NCBI RefSeq assembly: GCF_034675845.1
Contig: NZ_JAUCCU010000001.1
Span: 1,116,001 to 1,180,000 of the forward strand
Direction of reading: 5' to 3'
Length of the DNA: 64,000 nucleotides
Origin: Castellaniella sp.
Lineage (GTDB): Bacteria > Pseudomonadota > Gammaproteobacteria > Burkholderiales > Burkholderiaceae_B
The notes beneath the pieces were generated by a model. The model saw only the letters and a list, made by a program, of their open reading frames with translations. It was not told the origin of the DNA and ran no database searches. Each line of letters opens with the position of its first letter. The stretch's first letter is position 1. Below, one piece after another: positions 17,278-25,902 of the stretch. Position numbers and translations under genes: made by a program.

Positions 17278-18972
17278 TCAGGCACCTGCAATCGCCTGAA
17301 CACCAGGCTGAGACTTGTTTGTATGCAACAGGGCGGGGCCCACGCGATGGGCGCCGTAGCGCAATGCCATCAGCACAAAGTGCACGGCAAAGACCAAGTG
17401 GCCCAGCGTCATCAGGCTACCGCCCAGCGTACGGGCTTCGAGATAGGGCATGGTGACCAGCACAGACTCCATGAAGGGCTTGGTCGCATCCAGCATCGCC
17501 AGGCCCTGCAGCCAGCCACCGATGGACAGGCCGACGAAATACACGCCGATGCCGATGGTGACCAACCAGAAATGCAGGCTGATGAGCTTTGGATAAGGCC
17601 ATTCCCAGGACATGACGCGCGGCATGACGAAATAGATGGCGCCGAACATGACGATGGAGAAGAAGGCATACAGCCCCAGGTGCGCATGCGCCACCGTGAA
17701 GTGCGTGAAGTGAGCCACCCGGCTGATGGAACGCAGGGCCTCGAGGGAGCCCTCGAAGGAACTGAGCGTATACATCATCGCGCCCAGGACGATAAAGCGC
17801 AGCGTGGGCGAGTAATACATGGTTTTGAAGTGACCGCGCATCGTCAGGTGCTGGTTGACCGTGAAGGCCAGCACCGGAATGATCATCATCATGGACTGCA
17901 CGATGGACAGCGAAATGAGCCAGTGCGGCACAGGCCCACCGACCAGGTGGTGTCCCCCGACCTGTCCGTAGAAAAAGGCCAGCCCCCAGAAACCAATCAG
18001 CGACAGGTTATAGGATTGAATGGGACGACCGATGATTTTTGGCAAGAAGTAATACACCGAGGCCAAGGCAATCGGGGTGTAGTACAAGCCCAGCACATTG
18101 TGGCCGAACCACCAGTTCATGGCGGCCTGTTCAACCCCGAAGTGAACCCCGGGGACCTTGCCCACCAGATACAGCACCGGGAACCAGAACAAAGCCGCCC
18201 CCATGTACCAAATGGACACGTACAGGTGATCGACCTTGCGGTTGCGCAGGGTAAAAACCAAGGGGAAAGCGATGCAGGCACCGCCCAGCACGATCAGAAT
18301 GCTGATCTGCCAGGGCACTTCAAGCCATTCCAGGCCATCGTTGATCCCGACGGCAATGGCGCCCAGGCCTGCGATCAGGCCTGCATTCCAGAGAAAACAG
18401 CCCAGCAAGGCAAAGCGGGCACCATAGAGGCGGGTTTTCAGCAGGCGCGGCAACACCCAGATCGCGATCCCGAAGGCCGCCATCGGACACCAGCCGTAGG
18501 CCACCATGTTCAGATGCAGCGTACGCGTGCGGCCGAACGTCAGCCAGGCGTATTCTGTGAGGAATTCCGGATTATGCAGCTTGATCGAGCTGATCAAGCC
18601 AAAGGTCGAGGCGGCCACCAGCCAGACGATGGCACAGGCCAGGAACGTGAACGTGACAAAGGCAGTAGACTGATCCGCCTCCAGGCGCTCGGCCAGCTCG
18701 ACTTTCAGCTTATCTGCCAGCGAGGGGTCAATGACGGCCTTGCCGCTTTCAGTGACGATCCGCTGCAGACCAGCCCGCTGTTCGGGCGTGGCGGACGGGT
18801 CCTCGACGTGACCGATTTCCCCAGTCGAGAAAATCACCCCTGCCGCTGCGGGGTTGTCGTCAAATAAATTCCGCCGCAGCGACCAGATAAAAATACCCAG
18901 CCCGGTGACGGACAATATGAAGGTCATGAGTAATACGGTGACGGTATCCACAGCGCTTCCAGTGAAGGACAA
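17278..18972 (-). CDS. cbb3-class oxidase catalytic subunit (CcoN-like) with an N-terminal CcoS-like segment
   Basis: A 564-residue haem-copper oxidase subunit I of the C class. Haem and copper ligands are visible: LHLNMVAYGW (low-spin haem), WWFGHNVLG and GGHHLVGG (CuB), and FTHFTVAHAHLG (haem b3 and b). Standard CcoN has about 475 residues. The extra N-terminal part holds one membrane helix followed by FIWSLRRNLFDDNPAAAGVIF, which closely follows the small assembly protein CcoS (WAvrSgQFDDL-x-IL). The start is doubtful: TTG 18972 has no ribosome binding site, while GTG 18951 has GGAAG four bases upstream and gives 557 residues. No ccoQ, ccoG, ccoH or ccoI is nearby. The operon runs on to coq7. 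Confidence 0.88.
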   Translation of the reverse strand: MSFTGSAVDTVTVLLMTFILSVTGLGIFIWSLRRNLFDDNPAAAGVIFSTGEIGHVEDPSATPEQRAGLQRIVTESGKAVIDPSLADKLKVELAERLEADQSTAFVTFTFLACAIVWLVAASTFGLISSIKLHNPEFLTEYAWLTFGRTRTLHLNMVAYGWCPMAAFGIAIWVLPRLLKTRLYGARFALLGCFLWNAGLIAGLGAIAVGINDGLEWLEVPWQISILIVLGGACIAFPLVFTLRNRKVDHLYVSIWYMGAALFWFPVLYLVGKVPGVHFGVEQAAMNWWFGHNVLGLYYTPIALASVYYFLPKIIGRPIQSYNLSLIGFWGLAFFYGQVGGHHLVGGPVPHWLISLSIVQSMMMIIPVLAFTVNQHLTMRGHFKTMYYSPTLRFIVLGAMMYTLSSFEGSLEALRSISRVAHFTHFTVAHAHLGLYAFFSIVMFGAIYFVMPRVMSWEWPYPKLISLHFWLVTIGIGVYFVGLSIGGWLQGLAMLDATKPFMESVLVTMPYLEARTLGGSLMTLGHLVFAVHFVLMALRYGAHRVGPALLHTNKSQPGVQAIAGA

Positions 18973-19114
18973 TCAAGGCCCACGCGCAGACCAAATCCAC
19001 GCAGTGGTAGCTCGCAATTGTAGCGTTAGTTTTGATCTATGATAAATCCAGCGACTCAAACATCATTCATAAGTCCCCTCGAAACTCAGGGGCTTTCTGA
19101 GATTTTCCCCTTTT

Positions 19115-19138
19115 TTTCCTAGCGCATGACTAGGGAAA
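19115..19138. promoter_or_regulatory. imperfect inverted repeat upstream of the OsmC-like gene
   Basis: TTTCCTAG (19115-19122) faces CTAGGGAAA (19130-19138) with a 7-base centre and one unpaired base in the right arm. It lies 34 bases upstream of the osmC-like start and about 135 bases from the oxidase start on the other strand, so it could be an operator for either. The preceding region is T-rich. No family of regulator can be named from this alone. Confidence 0.25.
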
Positions 19139-19171
19139 ACACCTAAAACATCACATCGAAAGGATAGGACC

Positions 19172-19594
19172 ATGGAGTGCACCCTGGATTGGCAAGGCCC
19201 CGAGGGCATGCTGTTTATTTCACGCACGGGCAGCGGCCATGTGCTGGCCATGGATGGCGCCCCCGATGGTGGCGGGCAAAACCTGGCTGCACGCCCCATG
19301 GAGACCCTGCTGACCGGCGCGGGTGGCTGCGCGGCCTATGACGTAGTGCTGATTCTGAAGCGTGGTCGCCACGCAATCACAGGCTGTCAGGTCAAGCTGA
19401 CGGGTGAACGCGCCGACACAGAGCCCAAAGTCTTCACCCACATCCATTTTGAATTTCGCGTGACAGGCAAGGGCCTGCCCCTGGCCGCTGTCGAGCGGGC
19501 AGTGCATCTATCGCATACGAAATACTGTTCAGCCGTGGCGATGCTGGAAAAAACCGCAAAAATCACGCATTCGATCACGCTGATCGACGCCTGA
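19172..19594 (+). CDS. OsmC/Ohr family protein
   Basis: A 140-residue OsmC-fold protein. Both conserved cysteines of the family are present: LLTGAGGCAAYDVV near residue 52 and SHTKYCSAVAML near residue 115. OsmC/Ohr proteins reduce organic or fatty-acid hydroperoxides through this cysteine pair; some members of the YhfA-like branch have no proven activity, and this sequence (METLLTGAGGCAAYDVV) looks closer to that branch. The ATG has AAAGGA 9 bases upstream. It is divergent from the oxidase operon and converges on thyA, with 18 bases between the stops. Confidence 0.85.
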   Translation: MECTLDWQGPEGMLFISRTGSGHVLAMDGAPDGGGQNLAARPMETLLTGAGGCAAYDVVLILKRGRHAITGCQVKLTGERADTEPKVFTHIHFEFRVTGKGLPLAAVERAVHLSHTKYCSAVAMLEKTAKITHSITLIDA

Positions 19595-19612
19595 CGCGCA
19601 CCCTGCGGCGGC

Positions 19613-20584
19613 TTACACCGCCATTGGTGCTGTCAGCGGAGGATGATGCTGATAACCATCCAGGGAAAAATCGGATGGCTCGACCTTTTCCAGCCAATCG
19701 GGCTCGAATCGGCCGGTCTGGGCGTACGCCGGGATGCGCTCGGACAAAAGCAGCTGCGGCGCAGGATATGGGGTACGCCGCAGCTGTTCGCGCAGCATGC
19801 CTACATGAGTCTCGTAGATATGCGCATCACCGATGAAATAAGTCAGCCAGCGCGGCTTGTAGCCGGTCAGGCGAGCCACCAGATGCACCAGAGCAGCGCC
19901 CTCGGTCAGGTTGAAGGGGGTGCCCAGCCCGACGTCGTTGCTGCGCACATACAAGCACATCGATAGTTCGCGTGTGCCTGGGTTGGCCAAAAACTGATAC
20001 AGCAAATGGCAGGGCGGCAGCGCCATTTCTTCCAACTGAGCCCAATTCCAGCCATGAAACAAGATGCGCCGACTGCCGGGGTCGTGCAGCAACGTATCCA
20101 GGCAACGGCGCAATTGGTCGACGGCCTTATAGAGCAGCACGCAATCCTGATCCTGGTCACGCACCGGGCCAATCAGCCGATAGCCAGCAGCCTGTGCAGC
20201 CTGAATGCGGGCCAGGGCATCGGCCGGCAAGACCTTATACGCTGGCCATTGGCGCCATTGCACGCCATACACTGGCCCCAGGTCATCCGCCCCATCGCGC
20301 CAGGGACTGTCCAGCCAAGCCTGATTCTCGTTGGCATTTTGATCCCAGACGCGGCAACCCAACTGGCGGAAATCCGCAGCACTATCGGCCCCACGCAAAA
20401 ACCCGACAAGTTCGCCAATGGCGGACTTGAAGGCGAGACGTTTGGTCGTGACAGCGGGAAAGCCACGCTGCAGATCAAACCGCAGGCAGGCACCCGGCAG
20501 GCTGAGCGTACGCACCCCGGTGCGGTTATCCTGCCAGGCGCCCTGGTCGAAAATGGATTGCACAAGATCCAGGTAGGCTTGCAT
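19613..20584 (-). CDS. thyA: thymidylate synthase
   Basis: A 323-residue ThyA, which methylates dUMP to dTMP with methylene-tetrahydrofolate. Family marks include DNRTGVRTLSLPG at the N-terminus, LGPVYGVQWRQWP, the catalytic cysteine in ALPPCHLLYQF, RSNDVGLGTPFN and HIYETHVGMLREQL. E. coli ThyA has 264 residues; the extra length here is an insertion in the middle (about residues 110-165), a long form known in other bacteria. It lies 39 bases downstream of the CitE-like gene on the same strand. Confidence 0.95.
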   Translation of the reverse strand: MQAYLDLVQSIFDQGAWQDNRTGVRTLSLPGACLRFDLQRGFPAVTTKRLAFKSAIGELVGFLRGADSAADFRQLGCRVWDQNANENQAWLDSPWRDGADDLGPVYGVQWRQWPAYKVLPADALARIQAAQAAGYRLIGPVRDQDQDCVLLYKAVDQLRRCLDTLLHDPGSRRILFHGWNWAQLEEMALPPCHLLYQFLANPGTRELSMCLYVRSNDVGLGTPFNLTEGAALVHLVARLTGYKPRWLTYFIGDAHIYETHVGMLREQLRRTPYPAPQLLLSERIPAYAQTGRFEPDWLEKVEPSDFSLDGYQHHPPLTAPMAV

Positions 20585-20623
20585 GCCGGAGGCTTCCTGT
20601 TTGTTGTTAGTGATTGAACAGCG

Positions 20624-21442
20624 TCAGGCGGCGCGTTCCAGCACACGGCGGGCACGCTCGATCAATGCCAGATCCACCATGCGGCCATCCAGCCTGAAGG
20701 CGTATTCGCCCGTGCCGTCGGCGTGGTCCACCACCCGCCGCGCCCAATCCAGCTCTTCGGGCAAGGGACGATAGACCTGATGCACCACGGGCACTTGACT
20801 GGGGTGTATGCACAGCATGCCGCCAAAGCCCATGTCACGCGCGAGTTCGGCTGACTGGGTCAGTCCGGCGGCATCTGAAAAGTCCGCAAAAATAGTATCC
20901 AGCGGATCGGCCAGGCCATGCATGCGACTGGCCTGGAGAATCTGAAATCGAACCTGATCCAGAACCCGCCCGGCACCTTCGGTATGCGGACGAGAGCCGA
21001 ATTCGACCATGATATCCAGAATGCCAAAGGTCAGGCGCACCACCCCGTTGGCGGCGGCGATGCGATCCATGACCCGCAGCCCCGAGGCGGATTCGATGGC
21101 CGGCATCAGGGGCTTGCCGGCCCCCGAGACTATATACACGTGATCTGCGGTCTGGGCCTTGGGCAGAACGATCCCGGCGACCGACGGCAAGGACCGGCAA
21201 ACCGCCAGGTCATCCTCGAACCAAGGTGTCGTGCCATCATTGATGCGCACCCACAAAGGCTCATCGGGGTGGGCTTCCGCATAATTGGCCAAGGCATCGC
21301 GGCCCGCTGATTTTGCACCTGGCGCCACCGAGTCTTCGAGGTCGATGATGACGGCATCGGCCCCGCTGGCCACGGCCTTGGGGAAGCGATCCGGCCGACT
21401 GGCCGGCACGAACAGGGCACTGCGCATCAGGGTTTTATGCAT
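20624..21442 (-). CDS. HpcH/HpaI aldolase / citrate lyase beta-like (CitE-like) protein
   Basis: A 272-residue TIM-barrel protein of the CitE-like lyase family. It has RSALFVPASRPDRFPKA at the N-terminus, the Mg-binding region VIIDLEDSVAPGAK near residue 35, RINDGTTPWFEDD, and the second acidic ligand region around FGILDIMVEFGSR. GMLCIHPSQV is a strong family mark. These enzymes cleave or form C-C bonds in acyl-CoA esters such as malyl-, citramalyl- or (HMG-like) CoA. It starts 15 bases after an enoyl-CoA hydratase gene on the same strand, so the two probably act in one acyl-CoA pathway; the substrate is unknown. Confidence 0.85.
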   Translation of the reverse strand: MHKTLMRSALFVPASRPDRFPKAVASGADAVIIDLEDSVAPGAKSAGRDALANYAEAHPDEPLWVRINDGTTPWFEDDLAVCRSLPSVAGIVLPKAQTADHVYIVSGAGKPLMPAIESASGLRVMDRIAAANGVVRLTFGILDIMVEFGSRPHTEGAGRVLDQVRFQILQASRMHGLADPLDTIFADFSDAAGLTQSAELARDMGFGGMLCIHPSQVPVVHQVYRPLPEELDWARRVVDHADGTGEYAFRLDGRMVDLALIERARRVLERAA

Positions 21443-21457
21443 GGTGGTGGGCTCCGG

Positions 21458-22225
21458 TTATTTCCCCTGCCACACGGGGGGGCGTTTTTCGGCAAACGCC
21501 GTGGCGCCTTCGCGGGCATCGGCAGAAGTGAAAATATGCGCAACCCGCGAACGCTGCAGATCGAACATGTCGTCCGGACGCCAGTTTCGCGACTGGGCAA
21601 TGACGGACTTTGCCGTGCGTACCGCCAGCGGGCCATTGGCCGCAATCGTGCGGGCAAGCTGCAGCGCCACATCCAAGGCCTGGCCTGGATCGGCCAGACG
21701 ATTGACAAAGCCCAACTGATAAAGACGTTCGGCGGTGAAAAAATCGCCCGTCAGTACGGCTTCCATGGCGATATGGTAAGGAATGCGCGACGGCAGGCGC
21801 AGCATGCCGCCCGACCCCGGCACCAAACCGCGCTTGACCTCTGGCAGGCCAAAGCTGGCCTCGCGCGAGGCCACGATCAGATCGCAGGCCAGGGCAAGCT
21901 CGCAGCCGCCCGCCAACGCATAGCCTTCGATGGCGGCAATCAGGGGTTTTTCGGGGGGGCGTTCACACAGCCCGGCAAACCCGCGATCCCCGACATAAGG
22001 GCGCTGGCCCGTCGCCGCAAAGGCCTTGAGGTCCATGCCTGCACAAAAATTTCCACCAGATCCTGTCAGCACACCCAGGCGCAACTGATCATCGCCATCC
22101 AGTTCGTCCAGGGCCGCTGCCAGCGCCTGGGCAGTTTCCAGATTGATGGCATTGCGCGCCTGAGGGCGATTCAGGCGGATGACTAGAACTCCGTCCAGCC
22201 GTTGAGTTTCCAGGCAGTCGCTCAT
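21458..22225 (-). CDS. enoyl-CoA hydratase/isomerase (crotonase) family protein
   Basis: A 255-residue crotonase. It shows RPQARNAINLETAQALAAAL, the oxyanion-hole sequence GSGGNFCAGMDLKAF near residue 65, and AIEGYALAGGCELALACD near residue 105 with the second oxyanion glycine. EASFGLPEVKRGLVPGSGG is a common family block. The start at 22225 is preferred because GGAG lies five bases upstream; the frame continues to 22330 without a good start. It is probably the first gene of a two-gene operon with the CitE-like lyase and is divergent from glyQ (103 bases between starts, which must hold both promoters). Confidence 0.88.
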   Translation of the reverse strand: MSDCLETQRLDGVLVIRLNRPQARNAINLETAQALAAALDELDGDDQLRLGVLTGSGGNFCAGMDLKAFAATGQRPYVGDRGFAGLCERPPEKPLIAAIEGYALAGGCELALACDLIVASREASFGLPEVKRGLVPGSGGMLRLPSRIPYHIAMEAVLTGDFFTAERLYQLGFVNRLADPGQALDVALQLARTIAANGPLAVRTAKSVIAQSRNWRPDDMFDLQRSRVAHIFTSADAREGATAFAEKRPPVWQGK

Positions 22226-22328
22226 GATTTCTCCGACAAAAAACAGAAGTGGATAAAATGGCCGTTTTGGGCACAGTCTGAACTGTACCCGAGTTTCGGA
22301 CACGAACCCTGCGAAGACCCGCCACGTC

Positions 22329-23222
22329 ATGCTTACATTTCAACAACTAATTCTATCGCTCCAGCAGTATTGGGACCGTCAGGGTTGCGCCTTGCTGCAG
22401 CCCTACGATATGGAGGTCGGGGCCGGAACCTCGCATACGGCGACCTTTTTGCGGGCCATTGGCCCCGAGCCCTGGCGTGCCGCCTATGTACAGCCATCCC
22501 GGCGCCCCAAAGACGGCCGCTACGGCGACAACCCCAACCGCCTGCAGCACTACTATCAGTTCCAGGTGGTGCTCAAGCCCGCGCCTCTTGATATCCTGGA
22601 CCTATATATCGGTTCTTTGCAAGCCCTGGGCATCGACCCCCAGCAACACGACATCCGCTTTGTCGAAGATGACTGGGAAAACCCCACCCTGGGCGCCTGG
22701 GGTCTGGGCTGGGAGGTCTGGCTGAACGGCATGGAAGTCACGCAGTTTACGTACTTCCAGCAGGTCGGCGGCCTGGACTGCAACCCCACCATGGGCGAGA
22801 TCACCTACGGACTAGAGCGTCTGGCCATGTACCTGCAAGACGTAGAGTCCGTCTACGACCTGGTCTGGACCAAGGCCCCCGATGGCCGGGTGGTTCACTA
22901 CCGCGACGTGTTCCACCAAAACGAGGTCGAACAGTCCACTTATAACTTTGAATACGCTGCCACCCCCATGCTGTTTGCCCATTTCAACGACTACGAAACC
23001 GAGGCCAAGCGCCTGATCGACGTGCCCCTGGCGCTGCCCGCCTACGAAGCCACCCTGAAGGCCGCCCACACTTTCAACCTGCTGGATGCCCGAGGGGCCA
23101 TCAGCGTCACTGAACGCGCCACCTACATTGGCCGCATCCGCAACCTGTCCCGCGCCGTGGCTCAGGCCTATTATGATTCCCGCGAGCAACTGGGCTTTCC
23201 CATGCTGGAGGCCCAACCATGA
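22329..23222 (+). CDS. glyQ: glycine--tRNA ligase alpha subunit
   Basis: A 297-residue class II synthetase subunit of the bacterial alpha2-beta2 type. Motif-2-like and substrate regions are typical: FQQLILSLQQYWDRQGC at the N-terminus, PYDMEVGAGTSHTATFL, YVQPSRRPKDGRYGDNPNRL, WLNGMEVTQFTYFQQVGG and EITYGLERLAMYLQ. It charges tRNA-Gly together with GlyS. Length is standard. The stop overlaps the glyS start by 4 bases (ATGA), so the subunits are translationally coupled. Confidence 0.97.
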   Translation: MLTFQQLILSLQQYWDRQGCALLQPYDMEVGAGTSHTATFLRAIGPEPWRAAYVQPSRRPKDGRYGDNPNRLQHYYQFQVVLKPAPLDILDLYIGSLQALGIDPQQHDIRFVEDDWENPTLGAWGLGWEVWLNGMEVTQFTYFQQVGGLDCNPTMGEITYGLERLAMYLQDVESVYDLVWTKAPDGRVVHYRDVFHQNEVEQSTYNFEYAATPMLFAHFNDYETEAKRLIDVPLALPAYEATLKAAHTFNLLDARGAISVTERATYIGRIRNLSRAVAQAYYDSREQLGFPMLEAQP

Positions 23223-25351
23223 ACACGCAAGCCCTGCTGGTCGAACTGCTGACCGAGGAACTGCCCCCCAAAGCCCTGCAGGCGCTGGGCGAGGCCTTTG
23301 CCAACGGCATCCAGCAAACCCTGGAAAAGCAACATCTGCTGGCCGACGGTTGCAGCCTCACGGTCTATGCCACACCGCGCCGCCTGGCCGTGCACCTCAG
23401 CGCAGTACTGGACCAGGCACCGGACCAGTCCTATGCAGAAAAGCTCATGCCCGCTGCCATCGGCCTGGACGCAGAAGGCAATGCCGCCCCCGCTCTGCTG
23501 AAAAAACTGCAGGCCAAAGGCCTGTCGCATTTACAGCCAGCCGATCTGGCCCGCCACCACGACGGCAAACAAGACGTGCTCTACGCCGAGGGCACCGCCC
23601 CTGGCGCACAACTGAGCGATGGACTGCAACAGGCGCTGGATTACGCCGTCACCCACCTGCCCATCCCCAAGGTCATGCAATACCAATTGGCGGATGGCCA
23701 CACCAACGTCAAATTCGTGCGGCCAGCCCATGCGCTGCTGGCCTTATGGGGTGACACCGTGGTGCCGGTTCAGGCCCTGGGCCTGCAGGCCGGCCGCATC
23801 ACCCGCGGCCACCGATTCCTGTGCACCGATCCGATCTCGATTGACTCGGCAGACGACTGGGCCACGCAACTGTCCTCCGGGGGCTACGTCGTCCCCAGTT
23901 TCGACGAACGTCGCAGCCGCATTGCGCAACAACTGGCCGACACCGCCGCCAGCCTGAACACCACCATCGGCCACACCCCGGAAACGCTGGCCCTGCTGGA
24001 TGAGGTCACGGCCCTGGTCGAATGGCCCACGGTGTATGTGGGGGCTTTTGATGCGGCCTTTCTGGCCGTACCGCCCGAGTGCCTGATTCTGACCATGCAG
24101 CTGAATCAAAAATATTTTCCGCTGTTCGACCCGACCAACAATCGCCTGACCCACCAGTTCCTGATCGTCAGCAATATGCAGCCAGCCGATCCAGCGCTGA
24201 TCATCCAGGGCAACGAGCGCGTCGTGCGTCCGCGCCTGGCCGACGCACAGTTCTTTTATCAGACCGACCTGAAGACGCCGCTGACTGACCGCGTGGCGGA
24301 TCTGGCCAACAGTGTCTACCACAACAAGCTCGGCACGCAGCTGCAACGCACTGAACGCGTGCGCAAAACGGCCCGCTGGCTGGCCCCGCTGGTGGGCGGC
24401 GACGCGCTGCTGGCGGCCAGATCCGCCATGCTGGCGCACGCGGATCTGGGCACCCTGATGGTGGGCGAGTTCCCCGAACTCCAAGGCATCATGGGGGCTT
24501 ATTACGCCCACCACGAAGGCCAGCCGCCCGTCGTGGTGCGCGCCCTGCGGGACCAATACCGCATCCGCCTGGACGAACCGGTCACCCCCGACACACTGAC
24601 CGCTACCGTGTTGTTCATGGCCGAACGCGCCGAGACCCTGATTGGTATCTGGGGCATCGGCCTGGCCCCCACCGGCGAACGCGACCCTTACGGCCTGCGG
24701 CGTGCCGCACTGGGCCTGATCAGCGCCTACGAACAGCTGACCGTCGGCGGTTGGCTGCAGGACAGCCAGGACAGCCCTGCCAATCTGGCCGAACTCCTGG
24801 CCCAGGCAGCCACCAATTTTCCAGCGGGCGTGCTCGACAAGGACACCATTCCCGCCGTCCAGGACTTTATTTACGAACGCTATCGTCACCAGTTGGCCGC
24901 GCACCACGAACGTGCTGCCATCGATGCTGTGCTGGCGCTGCGCCCGCCACTGCACCAAGTCAATGCCCGGGTCCGTGCCTGCATGGAGTTCATTCGCCTG
25001 CCCGAAGCCGAATCTCTCGCCGCCGCCAACAAGCGCGTCAGCAATCTGCTGAAGAAAGCAGACCAGACACTGCCGGATTTCGATCTGGCCCTGCTGGCCG
25101 AGCCCGCCGAACGCCAACTGGCCCAGACCATCACCACGCTGACGCCCAAGGCCCAGGCCGCGCTGCAGGCGGGCAACTACACTGACAGCCTGGCAATTCT
25201 GGCCCAGGCGCGCACGGCGGTGGATACCTTCTTCACCGAAGTCATGGTGATGGCCGAAGACCCTGCGATCCGCACCAATCGCCTGGCCTTGCTGCAAGCC
25301 CTGCACCAGTTGATGAACCAGGTGGCCGATCTCTCAAGGCTAGCCCAGTGA
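23219..25351 (+). CDS. glyS: glycine--tRNA ligase beta subunit
   Basis: A 710-residue GlyS. It begins MNTQALLVELLTEELPPKAL and contains GNERVVRPRLADAQFFYQTD, FPELQGIMGAYYAHHEG, and GIGLAPTGERDPYGLRRAALG, all standard in the family, with an anticodon-binding domain at the C-terminus (VMAEDPAIRTNRLALLQ). GlyS binds the tRNA; GlyQ carries the aminoacylation site. It overlaps glyQ by 4 bases and gmhB by 4 bases. Confidence 0.97.
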   Translation: MNTQALLVELLTEELPPKALQALGEAFANGIQQTLEKQHLLADGCSLTVYATPRRLAVHLSAVLDQAPDQSYAEKLMPAAIGLDAEGNAAPALLKKLQAKGLSHLQPADLARHHDGKQDVLYAEGTAPGAQLSDGLQQALDYAVTHLPIPKVMQYQLADGHTNVKFVRPAHALLALWGDTVVPVQALGLQAGRITRGHRFLCTDPISIDSADDWATQLSSGGYVVPSFDERRSRIAQQLADTAASLNTTIGHTPETLALLDEVTALVEWPTVYVGAFDAAFLAVPPECLILTMQLNQKYFPLFDPTNNRLTHQFLIVSNMQPADPALIIQGNERVVRPRLADAQFFYQTDLKTPLTDRVADLANSVYHNKLGTQLQRTERVRKTARWLAPLVGGDALLAARSAMLAHADLGTLMVGEFPELQGIMGAYYAHHEGQPPVVVRALRDQYRIRLDEPVTPDTLTATVLFMAERAETLIGIWGIGLAPTGERDPYGLRRAALGLISAYEQLTVGGWLQDSQDSPANLAELLAQAATNFPAGVLDKDTIPAVQDFIYERYRHQLAAHHERAAIDAVLALRPPLHQVNARVRACMEFIRLPEAESLAAANKRVSNLLKKADQTLPDFDLALLAEPAERQLAQTITTLTPKAQAALQAGNYTDSLAILAQARTAVDTFFTEVMVMAEDPAIRTNRLALLQALHQLMNQVADLSRLAQ

Positions 25352-25902
25352 AACTCATAATTTTGGATCGCGATGGGGTAATCAACCAGGACAGCGACGA
25401 CTACATCAAATCCCCCGACGAATGGGAAGCCATCCCAGGCAGCCTGGAGGCCATTGGCCGCCTTAGTCAGGCAGGGTGGCGGGTGGTCGTGGCCACCAAT
25501 CAGTCGGGGCTGGCGCGCGGCCTGTTCAGCATGGAAACCCTGGGGGCCATCCACCAGCGGATGCACCAGGCCGTCAGCGCAGCCGGGGGACAGATCGACG
25601 CTATTTTCTTCTGCCCCCACAAGCCTGATGAAAATTGCGACTGTCGCAAGCCCAAACCCGGGATGCTGCACGATATCGCCCGACGCCTGGATGTACGCCT
25701 GGAGGGCATTCCCTTTGTCGGCGATACCCTGCGCGACCTGCAAGCAGGCGCGACAGTGGGCTGCGCTCCCTGGCTGGTTTTGACCGGCAAGGGCCGCCAA
25801 ACCTGGGAGACCTCGGGCACTTGCGGCGAACTCCCGGCCGGGACTGAAGTTCGAGATGATCTGGCGGCAGTGGTCGACGCCCTGCTAAAGGGCTCACCAT
25901 GA
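25348..25902 (+). CDS. gmhB: D-glycero-beta-D-manno-heptose-1,7-bisphosphate 7-phosphatase
   Basis: A 184-residue HAD-family phosphatase that makes heptose-1-phosphate for the LPS inner core. HAD motif 1 is LDRDGVINQD with both aspartates, motif 2 VVATNQSG, and motif 4 GIPFVGDTLRDL. The zinc-binding loop CPHKPDENCDCRKPKPG (about residues 91-107) distinguishes GmhB from other HAD phosphatases. The start is a GTG that overlaps the glyS stop by 4 bases, and its stop overlaps the plsC start by 4 bases. Confidence 0.93.
   Translation: MKLIILDRDGVINQDSDDYIKSPDEWEAIPGSLEAIGRLSQAGWRVVVATNQSGLARGLFSMETLGAIHQRMHQAVSAAGGQIDAIFFCPHKPDENCDCRKPKPGMLHDIARRLDVRLEGIPFVGDTLRDLQAGATVGCAPWLVLTGKGRQTWETSGTCGELPAGTEVRDDLAAVVDALLKGSP

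Noticed and set aside
19030..19050. FNR/Anr box (TTGAT-N4-ATCAA) upstream of the oxidase genes
   Set aside because: TTGATCTATGATAA keeps only the left half-site; the right half matches poorly, so it cannot be called an FNR site.
19607..19622. Terminator hairpin between osmC-like gene and thyA
   Set aside because: Only a 5-bp GC stem partly inside thyA and no U-tract; too weak to call.
22226..22328. T-box leader before glyQ
   Set aside because: The gap is too short, and T-boxes are not expected in betaproteobacteria.
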